From: Albula goreensis
Taxonomy: Eukaryota; Chordata; Actinopteri; Albuliformes; Albulidae
Assembly: GCA_022829145.1 (NCBI GenBank)
Contig: CM040745.1
Span: 41,454,144 to 41,518,143, forward strand
Direction of reading: 5' to 3'
DNA: 64,000 bases
Below are positions 45,310-58,246 of this stretch, piece after piece; position 1 is the first letter of the stretch, and every line of letters begins with the position of its first letter. The notes under the pieces are model-generated. The model saw only the letters and a program-made list of their open reading frames with translations, had not been told where the DNA came from and did no database searches. Both the position numbers and the translations under genes were made by a program.

Positions 45310-47850
45310 AACATGACTGAAGATGTGTCCAGATGTAAGCATCAGCAGAGCTACAATATTTTTTTGGGTTCAGTCAGTTGAACAATATATGATAAATTCA
45401 TTATGAAATCTTTTGTTGCACATGTATCCAGCATAAACCAAAGTTGTGGAATTGTTTGCTACTATGAATCCAACAAAAGTACTTATTTTTTATTCAATTA
45501 CAAGAGGTATTGTAACACCAAGAGAGAGGAAAACAATCAAACCCACTATGAGACTATGCCACTCCCACTTAGCACATGACAAAACAATCAAATTCAGACT
45601 AGTGAGTGCTGGCTATTTCCTTTCAACCTGGAAGCACTACATAACTATTGCCACCAACGACAACATAGCATGTCCATATATGGGTAGAACACACACTTCC
45701 GAGCCATAAGGGAGGTCCTCATTTGAAATGTATATTGAACCTTCATCACCTTTAAATACTATAAAAACAACCAGGAGTACCTTGAGCTAGTCATAAACTT
45801 TAACAGTCACTGTGACTTTTATTGAGGAAGGAGACTTTAGTCTGTCAAGGGCATTTATTTCATAGTGAAACTCTCCCTCTTCCAGCTTAGAATTGAACCA
45901 TTATCACTCACTACATTCCTCCAGCATAGGTAAACTCATGATAGTCCTATAGTGTCATGCATTTTTTTGGACCAATACTAAGTTCAGTGATCATTGTTAC
46001 ATTTGGCTCATTTCATTGTAATTTAATTATTAACCATAAACAAATAACAATAAAAATAAGTGCCTCAGGGTCTCAGGAAGTGGTCATATCAGGTGAAAAA
46101 TGTATTTTTTTCTCTGCACTTTAAAAAGTAGCCGTGGGGGTTGTACTCCAGTGATTTTCCACAGCTCAGTGGACGGAGGGCATGTTGTGACACAGTGTGC
46201 AGTGTACAGGCATAATGCGTGCGACCTTGTCTGGGTTAATTTATACATCCTCTCAAGGAGATCAAGGCACGGTACACATGATTCACCACTGCTGTCAGTG
46301 CCAATATTCTAATTCACTGTTGTTGCTGGATTACAACTCAGGAGATGAGGAAGGCAATAAGCCTCAAGACCTAAGTACCACCATGTGCCAGAAACCCTTC
46401 CTTCACCTGCTCCACTCATAACATCTTTTCTCTCTTAATGATTCTTTTTCTTTTTACAGTGTAAACAGTAACAAAAAACTGTCTATGTGCATTTTATTCT
46501 AATTTCTTGGTTTGCTGCATTCTAATCAATAATATAAAGATAAAAATATTAGAATTATCAGAATATGCATGCATCAAATAATACCAATAGTTGGATTGCT
46601 TACTTAGATCGGACTTTCACCTGTTTTCCTTTCTTTCCTGTCCTACTTTTTTCATTATCTCTATTGACCTACTGACTCTTACATACTCCAGATAGCTAAT
46701 CGTCAGAAGCTGCAGTCCACCAAGAGGCCTTTGGACAGGTGGATAATCTTTTGGGGCAATAGCAATTAATCCTGGGTCATTTGAAATATTTTAATTTAAG
46801 CAATATGAAAAGTGAATTTTATTATTAGACACCAATATTCGGAAACACAGTTCATTGATGATTGTAAACTTGGGGTAATACAACATGAAAAGGTTTATGA
46901 TTTAGGATCTTTTTGCAGAGTAAACTGAAATGACAAAGATACAAGATTTTGAAATATACCAATCATCAACAAATTAGGCAGTATGTTATTGGATTTTAGT
47001 TTTCCTGTTAAATACAATTTGTACTTTTTGTTCAATTCAAAATTATTTGTATTATTTTCTTTTAACACAAATTTTCTGGGCCTGAAACCCCACCATAGCA
47101 GGCCTAAGTCAAGGCAAGGAAAAGCTCCTTGAAGAAACAGAAAGAAACCTTGCAGAACCCAGCCAGAGGGGGAGCCCATTTGCCTCTGGCCAGCACCATT
47201 TAGCCAATGAGGTTAACAGCAAAGTAATGCAATATTTTATAAGTAGTATTCAGTATGCACTGGTTAGGGGGATGTCTGACCTAATTTTATATGAAATACT
47301 GCATTTATTTCATTAAAAGAATTGATCTAAATGTGAGAGTTGACAAAAGACTGGAAATTTAAACAAGCATAGCAGCTCCTAACATTATCTGATTAGTCAT
47401 TCCAACTGTGCCACCTTGGGAAAATGCAGCTGCTGCATGGCCAGTCAGCTAGGAGGTCATAAAACCACACCCCTACCTATAAAACCTTCTTTTAGAATAC
47501 AGGTAAATGCATAGCTTAGGCCTACTCAAATGCACTGTTATGCATCTCAGCTGATGTACTACTAACACAAACCATCACACAACACAATGCCAAGTAGGTT
47601 TTACCTTTATTTCACATATCTGTTAACAAAACATGGACAAAATTATTAAAACAAGTTAGTGTTCCGATAAGATATTATATAAAGTAGGCCTTCAGAATAA
47701 AAACAAAAACAAATCCGGCTAAGAAACTGGCTTACTGAGTTGTATTGTAATTTGAGGAAAATAGCTTACATGAATAATACTGACTCAAATAGTAACTAAA
47801 ACAGTAACGATACAAAAACAGCGACAAAGCAATAAAGTTAGGTATTAGTG
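45310..47850. other. No recognised gene
   Basis: I see AT-rich sequence with no transposon protein, tandem array or host gene signature. Short open frames at 45446-45709 and 46895-47179 match nothing I know. Confidence 0.5.
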
Positions 47851-47860
47851 GGGTTCAAGG

Positions 47861-47975
47861 AGCCTCATTTATAAAACTTTGCAAACTTTTGTACCTAAAT
47901 AGTTACGTATGCAAAAACCCACAAGTTTGCAGGCACACATTTTTTTCTGATTTATAAAATTTGCATGCAGTACAC
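47861..47975 (+). repeat. Harbinger-type terminal sequence (MITE end)
   Basis: GGAGCCTCATTTATAAAAC resembles the ends at 2057 and 35184. An internal repeat of 'tttataaaactttgcaaac' (diverged second copy at about 47951) suggests a degenerate non-autonomous element. The opposite end was not found. Confidence 0.35.
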
Positions 47976-48559
47976 ATAGAAAAAAAATGGTCAGACAACA
48001 AGTTTGAGGCAAAGAGGCGTATACCTGCCCAACAAGAAAGTGTAGGAGCAACAGGCAGTGGTGTGGGGGTGCCACCCCCGATAAGTGGGTGGCTGTAATT
48101 ATCTGAGTGTATCTAATTTGATCCTAATTAATCACAAGGAATAAGGAAACTATAGTGCAAATTTCTTTCAGTCTCTAGGGTGTGCTATATAGAGAAAATA
48201 TGTGCCTAAATGTGCATGGCACCAGTGGGTCAAACGCTCTAGGGTGTGCTACCAAAATGTGCATACACGTGGGTCAAACGCACCAAACCGGTACGCACAT
48301 TCTTACATCAAGTTGAAGATTTATGTGCAATAAGGAAAAAAACCCAGCAGACTTAGACTAGACAGCAGACTAGCAGCATACCTAAGAGACATAGGGCATG
48401 GGGTCAGCACATTCATGAAGATGATCCTAAAGCAGTCAGCACCAGACCAGGCAGAGCAGCTTAACACAGAGTCCCCATTCCATGATGTAATGACAGCAAT
48501 GACCACTCAGTCCAGCAGAAACTCTATGATCTGTGTCAACACCAAGCCAAGTTTCTTAA

Positions 48560-49460
48560 CTAAAGGATTTACTGTATAAATAGGTTGAGCCTAGTTTTAA
48601 AGATCCATAGAGAGTCTGCTCCCTGAAATTCTGTGGGTAAGTTGTTCCACAGGAGAGAGGCTCAATATGAAAAGGCTCTGCTGCCTGTGGTACTTTTATC
48701 CACTTTTGGAACAATGAGAAATCCCGCATTTTGTGAGCAAAGTAATCACTGGGGAATATAAGGTTGGATAAGGTCCTTAAAAAAGGAGGGCCAAGCCCAT
48801 TTGAAACCTTATGGGGGGAACTATTTTGAAATCAGTGTGAAATCTGATGGGAAGCCAATGAAGAGAAGCTAGTACAGGGGTGATGTTCTCAAAGCGTTTT
48901 GTTCTACTTAGGATTCACACAGCTGCATTTTGAAACAGCTGGAGGGGCTTTAGGGAAGCATTTGCACATCCTGACAAGAGGACATTGCAATAGTCCAGTC
49001 TGGATGTAACAAAAGCATGGACTAACTTTTCAGCGTCACGTACTGATAGAAATTTCCTGACTTTGTCTATATTCCTCAAATGGAAGTACGCAATTTTGGA
49101 AGTGTTTTTTATATGTGCATCTAAAGGTAACGCAGGATCAACAGTGACACCAAGGTCTCTGGTGACTGCACTAGAAGCCACAAACACTTTTTAAGATACA
49201 ATGTGATATCAGAGAGGCTGCTCTTCACAGACTTTGGGCCAAGAAGTAGAATTTCAGATTTATCTGAGTTTAGGAGGAAAATGTTTTTAGCCATCCATTC
49301 TTTCTTCGAGGCAGGTTTCCATGACTCACAAGGGCATCAGGTTTGGCTGATATGTACAACTGAGTATAATCTGCATAACAGTGGAAATTAATGCCATGTT
49401 TACAGATGATATAGCCAAGAGGTAACATATGCAATGAGAACAGCAGAGGTCTAAGCACAG
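48560..49460 (-). mobile_element. LINE fossil with reverse transcriptase palm (L2/Rex1-like)
   Basis: On the minus strand, 49458-49270 encodes [16 protein letters not shown] and [13 protein letters not shown], the catalytic palm of a LINE reverse transcriptase. The canonical YADD is YADY here: the second catalytic Asp codon at 49366-49368 reads TAT. 49187-48915 continues with RDLGVTVDPALPLDAHIKN, then HLRNIDKVRKFLS and AFVTSRLDYCNVLLSG, the conserved thumb region. The two stretches lie in different frames. About 350 bp of the element's 3' side follow to 48560. The missing Asp alone would abolish activity. Confidence 0.78.
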
Positions 49461-49469
49461 ATCCTTGTG

Positions 49470-52400
49470 ATATTCCATATCTTACTCAAAAGCGATTGGA
49501 AGACTCACAGTGAATGTAGAAAGATACATTCGTTGAACCAAGGAGGGAGGTTGGGGGAGGCTGGTGGAGCTCCAGCTGTCCATCCATGAACTGCTGGATT
49601 TATTCATTCAAATAAAGTTCTGTTAACCGTGGCTCTGTCAATTTGAGTTTCATGAATGCAGTGGTCAGCTGATGCATTGCTTCATGTCAGTTGAGCAACA
49701 GTGTTGAACAGATATCTGGGATTGCCTTTATTTTCCTCTATTAGTGCAGAAAAAAGAGGCTCTAGCAGCTGAGAGGGCACACTTATAGCTGAGGAGGCTT
49801 GTCTTTCCATGCCATAAAAATTCTTGTAATTTAGTTGAACGCCATTTTCTTTTGACTTTCCATGTAGCTTGCTTGAGTTTGGACACTCTACAATACTGCA
49901 TGCTTTTTGAGAGGAAGTTTTTCTTTCTAGGGGGAGCAGCATTTTGCACAGTGTAGAATTAACGCTGTCTGCATGTTGATTAATATTAGCCAGATATAGG
50001 CTATAGTTTATGTTTTAGGAACCTTTATCAAATTGACTGTATTAATCATGGAGAGTATGAATAAAGGCATTATCAGTATCAGAGGAGATTGTTCTGTAAG
50101 GAAGTTTGGGGTCTGAGCTTATATAACTACGTAAACAGCCTGTATTCTAAGATGTGTGTAATAAGATATTGGACGATTTTAAGAAAGCCTCCAGTTCATT
50201 GAAGAATAGGAGGTAGAAATCAACATCATATTTGGTGGTCCAGAGCTCTCAAAGTTTTTAGTGTTTATGGGGTTATTGACATCTTGGAATATAGGACAGC
50301 ATGAGTGTACAGTGTTTGCTCCATAGGGTGCTCCCACTCTTGTAAAATGGCTATTTGAGCCCATACTCCTGAAGTAAATGGTTTTATACAAGTGTTCTGA
50401 TTATGAAAACTATTTCCGATTACTACCTCTATCTATAATGAAGCATTTGTCCCACAGTTACATAATACTGGGAAGATTGAAGAAAAGTTTTTAAAACTAC
50501 ACTATTTCCAGATTGAATATCTATTTTATCCCCATGCTTTTTAAATCCTCCTAAAAGCATTTTAAATCTGTTTGCCTTATTTGAACTCCGATCCTTATTT
50601 GCAGTGGATTTTTTTTTTTTTTTTTGGAAGCTGGTTTTTATGCCTCTTGCACAATGGTAAATTTCCCTGGTAAATGTTTTTGGGAAGTAGAAAAACACTA
50701 AAATGAATTACGTTTTTGTGAATGTCACAAGGCATTGTGTTTGTGGTGTTTGATAATCTACCCTATTTATCGGATAGATAACGTTGTGAGGACTGATAAA
50801 ATGTCAATGTCTACATTAAGAGCTGCACAATAGCAGCAGTGTCAAATGTACTATAGGATATGGCCCTGGTGCATTTAAACAGGAATAATATTACATAAAG
50901 TATAAGGTAACAGTGTCCGATAGAAAGAGGCAAGCAGAAAGTCAGGAAGAGACATTAAACTGAGTAGTTACAGTACCATTGGGCCAGTGTTCAGATAAAT
51001 CACATTTTAAATTCAGCACACAGATAATTTTACAAGCCCTCAAAAGCCCCAGACACAATAATGCTATGCAGGCTTGTGTTATTCAAACAGTCAGATTGGC
51101 TGGTAAAGCTCTGCGCCTGTGGCATAACGCTTACAACTGTGTTAACATTACTGATCTAAGGGCTTTTAAAATGCTAAACGTCCTATGATTAGTGAAGATC
51201 CTAATTAAGTTAAACCAGTCCCTGAACATAGGTGTGAGGTTGTGCAGCTCATGAGCCCCTTTTGAGGTCCCATAACTCAAAATCTACTTATCAAGCCAAA
51301 GTCAGACCAACTTTGGAATCTGCATTCAAAAGTATACATGTTGCCCTAGAAAAAAATGTATGGCTTTCCAAACTGCTGAATGCTCAGTTTAGCTCTGTGG
51401 CCCCTATTCTATGCCCCCTTTCTGAGGGACCATGTCTCTAAAATGAGTGGTCTAAAATGTGGTGGGATTGAGCTGAAATTTAGAGGGTGTCTTATTGTGT
51501 ATATTTCTTACACATTATTCAGTCACTGCTGAGCTACAAGCGTGAAATTCCCGTCTACTCAGGAGCAACTGTATTCATATGATAACTACATGATAATTGG
51601 TCTCACTGTTTGGGAGGGTGATACTTATTTTAAACACAAAAAATGTCATACAGTTTGAAGCATCCTTCATTTCTTCTGTGGTACAGCCTTAGTTTTTGTT
51701 TGAAAATGGCACAACTGACTATTATGCTATTATGACAACTCATTAGGTCCTAATAATTGTTTACAGTTCCATTACCATAACCATTGATTCACAGATGTTT
51801 GTTTACACATAATGTAATGATAAATGACTACAAGAGGAAATGTTCTGCTGTTTTTTTTGTAGCTGCCTATTACAATGACTGGTGTTGGATGTGATTTTAA
51901 AAGCTTATTTTATTCCTTGTTTGTATGTCTTGTTGACATGCTAATTTAGTCTGCATGTATGTGTGTGAGTATGTAAATGGTTTATTCATAGTTTTCATTG
52001 TTGTTAGGCTGTCTGTTTGGCTTGGTGAAAAGGCGTTAGCTCAGGTGGAAAGGGGTGGGCTATTACCTCAGTTCAGGTGTGAATGTTCTCTTACCTCCAA
52101 TATTCAATACAGAGAGGCCTTATGTTGAAAGATAAAACTGTCAGGTGTAGGTTTTTAGCTGTTTAGTTATAAATGCCTTCAGATTTTTGAAAATATTTTG
52201 GTATCTTTACATATTCAATACCTTAATGAACAAATTTCAGTGATCAAAACAATTCATTACTACTGAGTAGTGTGTGTTTTCACAACATTTCTGTACATGA
52301 TAAAAACTGCATATTACCCAGACCAACTTACTGCAGCCATATTATTGTAGCTGAGTTTGTGCCGAAAACAAAAATATGAAGCACTTTTGATCACATTTAC

Positions 52401-52530
52401 ACAAATATTAGAACAAAGCACAATCACCATATTTCCTGAATATACCCTCAGACCCCAGAATATAAAAACAAAGTACTTTTAGCTATAGTAATAGCACAGT
52501 ACTGTACAAATTTTGGGTAATTGAAGTTAC
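49470..52530. other. No recognised gene
   Basis: I see AT-rich DNA with poly-T/A tracts (about 50611-50625). Segments near 51230-51490 have an old-repeat look but no family I can name. Confidence 0.5.
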
Positions 52531-52539
52531 TATTTGGGG

Positions 52540-53255
52540 ATAGGTCTGCCCAGTTTTCTTTCTGGGATAAGTCCAGCATTCTCACTGGGATAAGTGTGTC
52601 AAGTGTTCTCTTTGTTGTACGTCCACTATTCGGTCTGGGATGTGTGTAGCCACTGTTCTATATGGTATAAGAGTATCCTGTGTTCTTTTTTGTGGTAAGT
52701 GTGTCCCGTGTTCCCTCTGGTATAAGTCCACTGTTCAGTCTGGGATAAGGATATTGAGTCTTTTTTCTGGTGTAAGTGTGTTTGGTGTTATCCCGGTATA
52801 TATCCAGCATTCTGTCTAGAATGTGTGTGTCCAGTGTTCTCTCTGACATAAGTCTGTCCAGTGTTCACTCTGAAATAAGTGTGCCCAGGGTTCTCTGTGG
52901 GATAGGTGGGTCCAGTGTTCTCTCTGAATTAAGTGGGTCCAGTGTTCACTCTGAAATAAGTGTGCCCAGGGTTCTCTGTGGGATAAGTGGGTCCAGTGTT
53001 CTCTCTGAATTAAGTGTGCCCAGGATTCTCTCTGGGATAAGTGGGTCCAGTGTTCTCTCTGGGATAAGTCTGTTCTGAAATAAGTGTGCCCAGGGTTCTC
53101 TCTGGGATAAGTGGGTCCAGTGTTCTCTCTGAATTAAGTGTGCCCAGGATTCTCTCTGGGATAAGTGGGTCCAGTGTTCTCTCTGAATTAAGTGTGCCCA
53201 GGGTTCTCTGTGGGATAGGTGGGTCCAGTGTTCTCTCTGGGATAAGCAGGTCCAA
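52540..53255. repeat. 27-bp minisatellite array
   Basis: Units of about 27 bp alternate between 'gataagtgggtccagtgttc' and 'attaagtgtgcccaggattc' types, each followed by tctctctg. The left part is degenerate and the right part (52850-53250) is homogeneous. Because 27 is a multiple of three, both strands have open frames with a 9-residue repeat (TLDPLIPER on the minus strand). I treat these as non-coding. Confidence 0.93.
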
Positions 53256-53483
53256 GAATAAATTATGGGCAGAGATGACAGGTCCAAGAGAACGTTTATA
53301 GAGAGAAAAAAGAAGTGGGTCAAGGCCTTGGGGAACTCCTGTAACAAGCGGAGGGGGTGCCGATACTGCACCGCCTCAAACAACCTGAAAAGAGTGACTG
53401 GAGAGAGAACTCAGGAGGATGGAATGGTCAGCTGTGATGAGTAAATTGGCTGATCTCCCTTCTCAGTTGCACAAAAAGAAGAC

Positions 53484-55325
53484 AAGACACTGGACCAGAG
53501 AAAGGACCCTCACCCTTATCTCAGTTTGGGGTGAGCAAAGAATTCAGGAGAGGTTCAACAGCACAATTCACAACCACAAAGTGTGGGTGCCAATTTGAAT
53601 GAAATTTTGTGAAATATGTCCTTCAGTATCTGCCACAATTGACTGGATCAAGTGCAAGGAACGCATGGACTACCTCAGGAGAACATACTGTGAATCCTTA
53701 AAACAATAAAGAAGACTGGATCTGATCCACAGCACAGCCTATTCTTTGAAGAAATTGATTTATTCCTGGGTAAGCATTCTTGTGTGTGTTTTTTTTTCCA
53801 AGTTAGTTGTTTGTTCATGCTTGCATGCTTAGGATTCAGAGGTTAGCCAGCTAACATATTGACATGTCCAACATGCGATAGGCTAGGCTATAGATAAGGT
53901 TATAAGTAGCTAGCTAGCTAGCTTCTGCTAACACTAGCTAAAACAATGTGATATTAACCGTGTATAGACAAGGTTAATATCATGTTGCAAAAGCAAACCG
54001 CAGTTACTACACATTTGGTCGAAATTGAGTTATGAATGAATGTGGGCTCTGTAGTATCAGTGTTATCTTGTCGCTACGTGTCCAGGCTGAACTATGCCCC
54101 GTTTGAAAGAAAATAGTATAAAACATTATTTAACAAAGTCAAGTTTGGGGGATAATATTTTCAAGTAGCCTATACCTATACACTTAAAACATGAAAATAT
54201 TTTGAATAAATTAATAAATACAAACACTGAATACAATTTAAATGTAGTTAGAATGATCAAACTGTTTGTATCAAACAGGAAAACAACGGAGTTGTATAAG
54301 TACATGGAGACTAGTTACTGCACTTTGCCTTTGTATAACCCATATAATTTCTTCAGGTCATACAGAGGCAAAGTGCAGTATCTGTATTTTAGGGATCAAA
54401 GGACAGATTAATGGAGGAGGATGCTGTTTGCATGTGATTCCTCTGACTCACATTGGACTGCCAATTGCTTCTTTTCCACACTGCAGATGCACCACCAATC
54501 ACACACTGCCTATGTTGTCGGAGGATTATGCATTCAGCATATATTTGGTTAGTGGATCCATAGTCGCCTGGCCAACCAGGGGTTTTTGCTAGAGAGTGAT
54601 GAGCCTAGCAGGCTTGGCTGCCATCCCCACTGGCCTCCATTTTGGGGGTGGGGGTTTTCCAGCCAGATGGCATGGCTGGGATTTGAGCACTCAACCACAG
54701 GGCCCCCAGGTGAGTGTCTTACCCTGGCAGCCACCTGGAGGCCCCTCAGGCTAAATTCTTTAGAATAAAGACAACAATCATATAAAAAAACATTGAAATG
54801 GAAGATAGAAACAAAGTTTTGGTAGTTCCAAACGAACTTATCTGAGATGCACTTTAGTTTGTAAACATCAGGTTGTCTTTTTATCTATTTTAAAAGACAT
54901 AAATGCAAAGGAAAAAAAACACATGTCATGGAGGCCATGGAACAAGGCATAGATCGTCTCCATGATAGAGAAACTGCAGTCATTGAGGCAGAGCTTCATA
55001 ATGAGAGAGAGCATTTTGCCTGGGACTAGACAAAGCACATCTGGATTTTGAGATGAAACACATGGAAGCAGACGAGAGGCGTGCCCAGGAGAACCGTCAA
55101 ATGATTTTGCACTTCCTGCAAATCCTGAGACCTGTAGTACCACCATATGGGCCAGCAACACCCTACGGGCCATCAGTATCCTACCGACCACCTCCATCTC
55201 ACTCAGGCTATCCAGGTGACCTACTGGCATTTCCACTGGGAGTACACATGTCCCCTGCTCCATCAGCAGCTCCCATCCACAGCAATGCAGAATGGTTGCC
55301 CCTTCAAAGCCATGAACACCCTTAG
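53484..55325 (+). pseudogene. Harbinger-3 Myb/SANT accessory gene, damaged
   Basis: An exon at about 53484-53769 encodes RHWTRERTLTLISVWGEQRI, QERFNSTIHNHKVWV, then after a TGA reads IDWIKCKERMDYLRRTYCES, a frame change, and GSDPQHSLFFEEIDLFLG, ending at a GTAAGC donor (53770). This is a trihelix/Myb-SANT domain of the Harbinger accessory type. A later exon (about 54925-55325) gives MEAMEQGIDRLHDRETAVIE and, after another frame change, MKHMEADERRAQENRQMILH. This is a charged helical tail followed by a proline-rich end. The intervening 1.15 kb is presumed intron and contains a SINE. The acceptor of the last exon is not resolved. Role when intact: DNA binding and nuclear import of the transposase. 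Confidence 0.65.
54555..54748 (-). mobile_element. tRNA-derived SINE (minus strand)
   Basis: On the minus strand the element begins with GCCAGGGTAAGACACTCACC, an A-box-like region. It continues with TGTGGTTGAGTGCTCAAATC then CCAGCC, a B-box-like region, and a body rich in AAAACCCCCACCCCC. Internal promoter spacing fits a tRNA-derived SINE. Confidence 0.5.
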
Positions 55326-55797
55326 CTCAGAGAAAGAGAGCAATCAAATTTTGACAATTGTTTTTCTTTGAAAATTGTTTTTATGAACATGTGAATACCT
55401 AGTTCAGGTCAAGGCATACATTGCACTTTATTTTCTGTCATGCACTATTTTATGGTCAACCTAAGAACCTAACTACTGTTAAATAGAACTTGAATGAAAA
55501 AGCTACCTCTCTAAAAGAAAAAGTGTCTTGTTTATCTATCTAGTTTATCTTGAAACGCCTACTGCCTGCCTGCACCGAAATAAGGGCGAACATCTCTTCT
55601 CTGGTCAAGTGCAAGATAAAAAAAGAATCTAAAATTTTTTTGTGCTTTTTTTTTCTTCAAAATTTTGTAATTGAGGAAAAAACTGATACAGTCTTCTGGT
55701 GTGAAGTCATTCGGTTTGGTGTTGTCTCAGATTAAACACTTCTGGTGTAATATTTTGCCTTAGTGCCTATATACAACACTAATGCCTTTCAATTTTT

Positions 55798-56870
55798 TCA
55801 GCAGTAATAAGAGCAGGTGGGTTGGGCTGGCATGGCTGCAGTAGAGTTATTCAGCTCAGGCTCTTCGGGTGTGGGTGGGTTGGACTGCTCCTTGTCTTCA
55901 TTTTCCTCATGCTGCTCAGGTATGTCTCCCTGCTCTTGGTGGAGAGGTAAGTGGTCAAACTCCAGGTTCCATTCCTCACAAAAATTGTGCAAGACAATGC
56001 AGGATCCAACAATCTACTTCACATTTGTTGTGTGTGCATACTCGACATGCACACGAGCCCTGCTCAAGCTTGAATTGAACTTCTGTTGTGGTCCTATCAC
56101 CGTGCTGTCAGGAAAGGGTTTCATTACATGTGGAGAGAGACAATAGGCCAAGTCGGCAACAAGAGATATCCACACCTTCAATAGACCGTGTGACTGGAGG
56201 AAAGCAAGTGCCATTTTCCAGCTTGTTGCACAACCTTGAATTTCAAAGACAAATGAGTCGTGGCACCTCCCTGGCCACTCTGCCTCAAATCCAGGAATGT
56301 GTAGTTGTGGTCTACAAGACCTTGTAACTGCACACTGTACCACCCCTTTCTATTAGAGTAGTCAGTGTGATAGGCTGGGGGAGCTATGATGGGGATGTGA
56401 GTGCCATCATGGGCTCCTGCACACATGGGGAAATCAGACCTATTCTCAAATCCTGCGATGATTGTGTTCACCGCTTCAACAGATCTTGGCCTCTTCACAT
56501 AAGCCAGTTTACACAAAGCTGTACAAACTTGCCAGAAAAAATCACATGCAGTGCTCTCACCAATGCCAAACAAGTTTGCAGCATCATGAAATTCTTGCTT
56601 GCTAATTTGTAGAGGGTGACTGCCGCTCTTTTCTCTAGAGGCACAGGGGACTTCATCACTGTGGTCTTGTTGTGTGTACAGGAGCGGAGGAGGTCACACA
56701 GGTTTTGAAAAGCCTCTGTGGCATTTGAAAAATGAGGTGCCACTGACTTTCACTGAAATTGTGTAGGACATCTTTCTCCCAGAAAGTGCTGCTTCTTTCC
56801 ATTGGTACTTCTTGTATGGTTACCATACTGTCAACTTCGAAATGAAATACCCAGTATTTCTTGGCCATGT
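55798..56870 (-). pseudogene. Harbinger-3 DDE transposase (HARBI1-like), decayed
   Basis: Minus-strand pieces follow the order of a PIF/Harbinger nuclease: FSESQWHLIFQMPQRLFK (N-terminal), VPLEKRAAVTLYKLASK, FGIGESTACDFFWQVC, FPMCAGAHDGTHIPIIAP (first Asp kept, but GAIDG reads GAHDG), NRKGWYSVQLQGLVDHNYTF, WPGRCHDSFVF, VADLAYCLSPHVMKPFPD (second Asp kept) and LSRARVHVEYA (Glu kept). The usual FGRLKGRWRCL stretch after the Glu is missing, a TAG lies at 56014-56016, and VLHNFCEEW near 55980 marks the C-terminal end. Frame changes lie near 56715, 56600 and 56275. The three acidic catalytic positions are conserved but lie in different frames, so this is an inactive fossil. Confidence 0.82.
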
Positions 56871-56879
56871 AAATTGAAA

Positions 56880-57645
56880 TGGATCATTCATATGATATAA
56901 CATAGATCTGTTGGGCATGGTACATTTCACTCAGGCTGTCTTATCAGGGTATAGTATAAAGGTAACCTGTTATGTTTCTAGGAATTCCTATTATTTTTCT
57001 TCTGTATGTTGTCCAATATCTCAGGCATACATTGGTAACTTTTTTTCTAATTTGGCACACAGCACAGGTAACGTAACCTGGAAACAAAAAATGACGATTG
57101 GCCCATAGGTGGCGCTATAATAACCACTCTTAGTTAAACCCTTATATTTTCTTAGTATAAATACTAAGGCTAAAAATACTTTTAAAATCTTCTTTTTCAT
57201 GAACAATGTTAGATTGGCTTGAAAGGTATAAAATAGGCTCTGTAAATAGGTGCTGATATGGTTTGATTTACAGGTTATTTCATTACAAATTTACCACAAT
57301 ATATCACTAGCTATCACTGTACAAAAAACATTTGAATAAATTGTCCCATTTGAATAAATTGTCCCATAGGGGCTACTATATAGTGTGTTGGTCTCACTGT
57401 GGTACCCTGTCATTTCTGCTTGCAGCTATATTTTTATTTAAAGTATTCCTGCCCACATATCTGACCTGTGCCTGTTGTACACTATAGGCTACTTGTACCA
57501 GTGATATAGAGATAGAATACAGAGAACTACAGTATATTAGTACAAATAATAATATATGTATATATGTGTGTGTGTGCATGTGTGTATATGTATATATATA
57601 TATTTATACACACACATATAGTATTACTTATTCTGATATACTGCA

Positions 57646-57688
<43 letters not shown>

Positions 57689-58240
57689 GAATTCACTTAT
57701 GCAACACTACAGTTTTAATGAGGCTTTGTACTTACCTGTAGCTGTCATTAGCCATGAGCCAATGTCCTGTGGTATAGCTGATAATATGCAGGAAATTCAG
57801 AGCACAGCTCTTCGATGTAAAAATGTTTACAACTAACACCGTTTGGCAGGGGTTGCCAAATAATAAACATCATATACATTTTAGTAAATAGAAGTGGTAA
57901 GAAAACAAAAGGAAGTACACAGCAAACCACCAAATTTACTGTTACACTGTGGCCTCAACATCCATGATCTTCTGCTACCAATGCAGCACACACACACGGG
58001 TAAAACGCTAACATGAGTGAGAGGAGACCTGAAAGTTGATTGGTGGAGAACTTTTGAGAATATGTAGCTGTTAACATGATTCACTCTGCAGTGCCGATGG
58101 AAAATCCAAGATGCTTAAGACCTTTTCAGCACGTTTTCCATATCAGTAATGGAGGGACAATGGTGCCGTGTCATATCGCGGGACATTTGCCTGGGCAGTA
58201 TGAGAGTGTGAGACAGAGCCTGAAAGCATGTAAGTTGGCA
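56880..58240. other. No gene; microsatellites
   Basis: The stretch holds (TG)n and (TA)n tracts at 57550-57605 and a (TA)n run at about 57646-57682. Otherwise it is AT-rich DNA without recognisable features. Confidence 0.6.
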
Positions 58241-58246
58241 AACCTG

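Larger units (their letters stand above)
53465..56870. mobile_element. PIF/Harbinger DNA transposon (Harbinger-3), decayed
   Basis: As in Harbinger-1, a plus-strand Myb/SANT accessory gene (53484-55325) converges on a minus-strand transposase (56870-55798). Terminal inverted repeats were not located, so the limits given are those of the coding remnants. A SINE lies in the presumed intron at 54555-54748. Both genes carry several lesions, so this is an older copy than Harbinger-1 and belongs to a different subfamily. Confidence 0.8.

Noticed and set aside
52946-53383. 145-codon minus-strand frame
   Set aside because: It is mostly a translation of the 27-bp minisatellite; frame retention follows from the unit length.
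57564-57836. 90-codon frame rich in Ile and Tyr
   Set aside because: It is a translation of TA and TG microsatellites.
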